Part shown: one piece after another, positions 6,181-6,232 of the stretch
Layout of the letters: the number at the start of each line of letters is the position of its first letter
Numbering within the stretch: the first letter of the stretch is position 1
NCBI GenBank assembly: GCA_003535395.1
Contig: DOHE01000100.1
Span: forward strand, 1-6,232
Source of the DNA: Clostridiales bacterium
GTDB taxonomy: Bacteria; Bacillota; Clostridia; UBA8921
Reading direction: 5' to 3'
DNA length: 6,232 nucleotides
Translations under genes and position numbers: made by a program
The notes under the pieces: generated by a model
Database searches by the model: none
The model's input: the letters and a program-made list of their open reading frames with translations, nothing else
What the model was told of the DNA's origin: nothing

Positions 6181-6232
6181 TCAGCCTCCGCCAAATGCTT
6201 CTTTCATACGGTCAAAGAAACCCTTCCGCTTT
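6181..6232 (-). CDS. dnaJ: Chaperone DnaJ, extreme C terminus (partial)
   Basis: Only 16 codons and the TGA stop (6181-6183) are in the window. They read KRKGFFDRMKEAFGGG, which resembles the usual Firmicutes DnaJ ending (a lysine-rich stretch, then FF-[DE]-K/R-[VM]-K-[DE]-AF). Its place directly upstream of prmA is where dnaJ sits in the hrcA-grpE-dnaK-dnaJ-prmA cluster. The identification rests on this short tail plus synteny; nothing of the J domain or zinc fingers can be seen. Confidence 0.75.
   Translation of the reverse strand, partial: KRKGFFDRMKEAFGGG
6185..6189 (-). promoter_or_regulatory. Ribosome binding site of prmA inside the dnaJ tail
   Basis: GGAGG is formed by the last Gly-Gly codons of dnaJ and lies 9 nt from the prmA TTG. 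It decides in favour of the TTG start, since no upstream ATG is available, and implies that prmA translation is coupled to dnaJ. Confidence 0.75.

Noticed and set aside
1..6232. Mobile element, CRISPR, toxin-antitoxin, defence island or tRNA/rRNA gene.
   Set aside because: All sequence except short gaps is accounted for by conserved housekeeping genes; no repeats of the required kind and no tRNA-like clover structure were seen.

Overview
The window is an ordinary chromosomal housekeeping segment. Every real gene reads on the minus strand, so transcription runs from the right end to the left end. The gene content and order point to a Bacillota organism, most likely a Clostridia member of roughly balanced base composition. 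The evidence is the dnaJ-prmA-rsmE tail of a heat-shock cluster, the yicC-remA-gmk-rpoZ block with the Firmicutes regulator RemA/DUF370, a single-chain dimeric-type glycyl-tRNA synthetase closely resembling clostridial ones, and a pyruvate,phosphate dikinase. This taxonomic reading is inference from remembered family sequences.

Right part (6232 to 4506): the last codons of dnaJ, then prmA (ribosomal protein L11 methyltransferase) and rsmE (16S rRNA m3U1498 methyltransferase). The genes are packed: 5 nt between dnaJ and prmA, and a 19-nt overlap between prmA and rsmE. This looks like the end of a chaperone/ribosome-modification operon.

The 94-nt gap at 4412-4505 is the only substantial non-coding stretch. 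It carries a good sigma-A-type promoter (TTGCCA, 18 nt, TATAAT) and two imperfect dyads, one over the -35 and one at the expected transcription start.

Left part (4411 to 1): a likely single operon, yicC (endoribonuclease family), remA, gmk, rpoZ, glyS, ppdK. Spacing is 25 nt, a 4-nt overlap (TTGA), an 11-nt overlap, 35 nt and 41 nt. The ppdK gene runs off the left edge, leaving its N-terminal 273 residues. The operon joins RNA turnover, a transcription regulator, guanine nucleotide supply, an RNA polymerase subunit, glycine charging and PEP/pyruvate-AMP/PPi interconversion.

I found no mobile element, CRISPR array, RNA gene or new defence-type system. The points most worth a second look are substitutions in conserved positions of the guanylate kinase, the two dyads around the yicC promoter, and the direct glyS-ppdK linkage.
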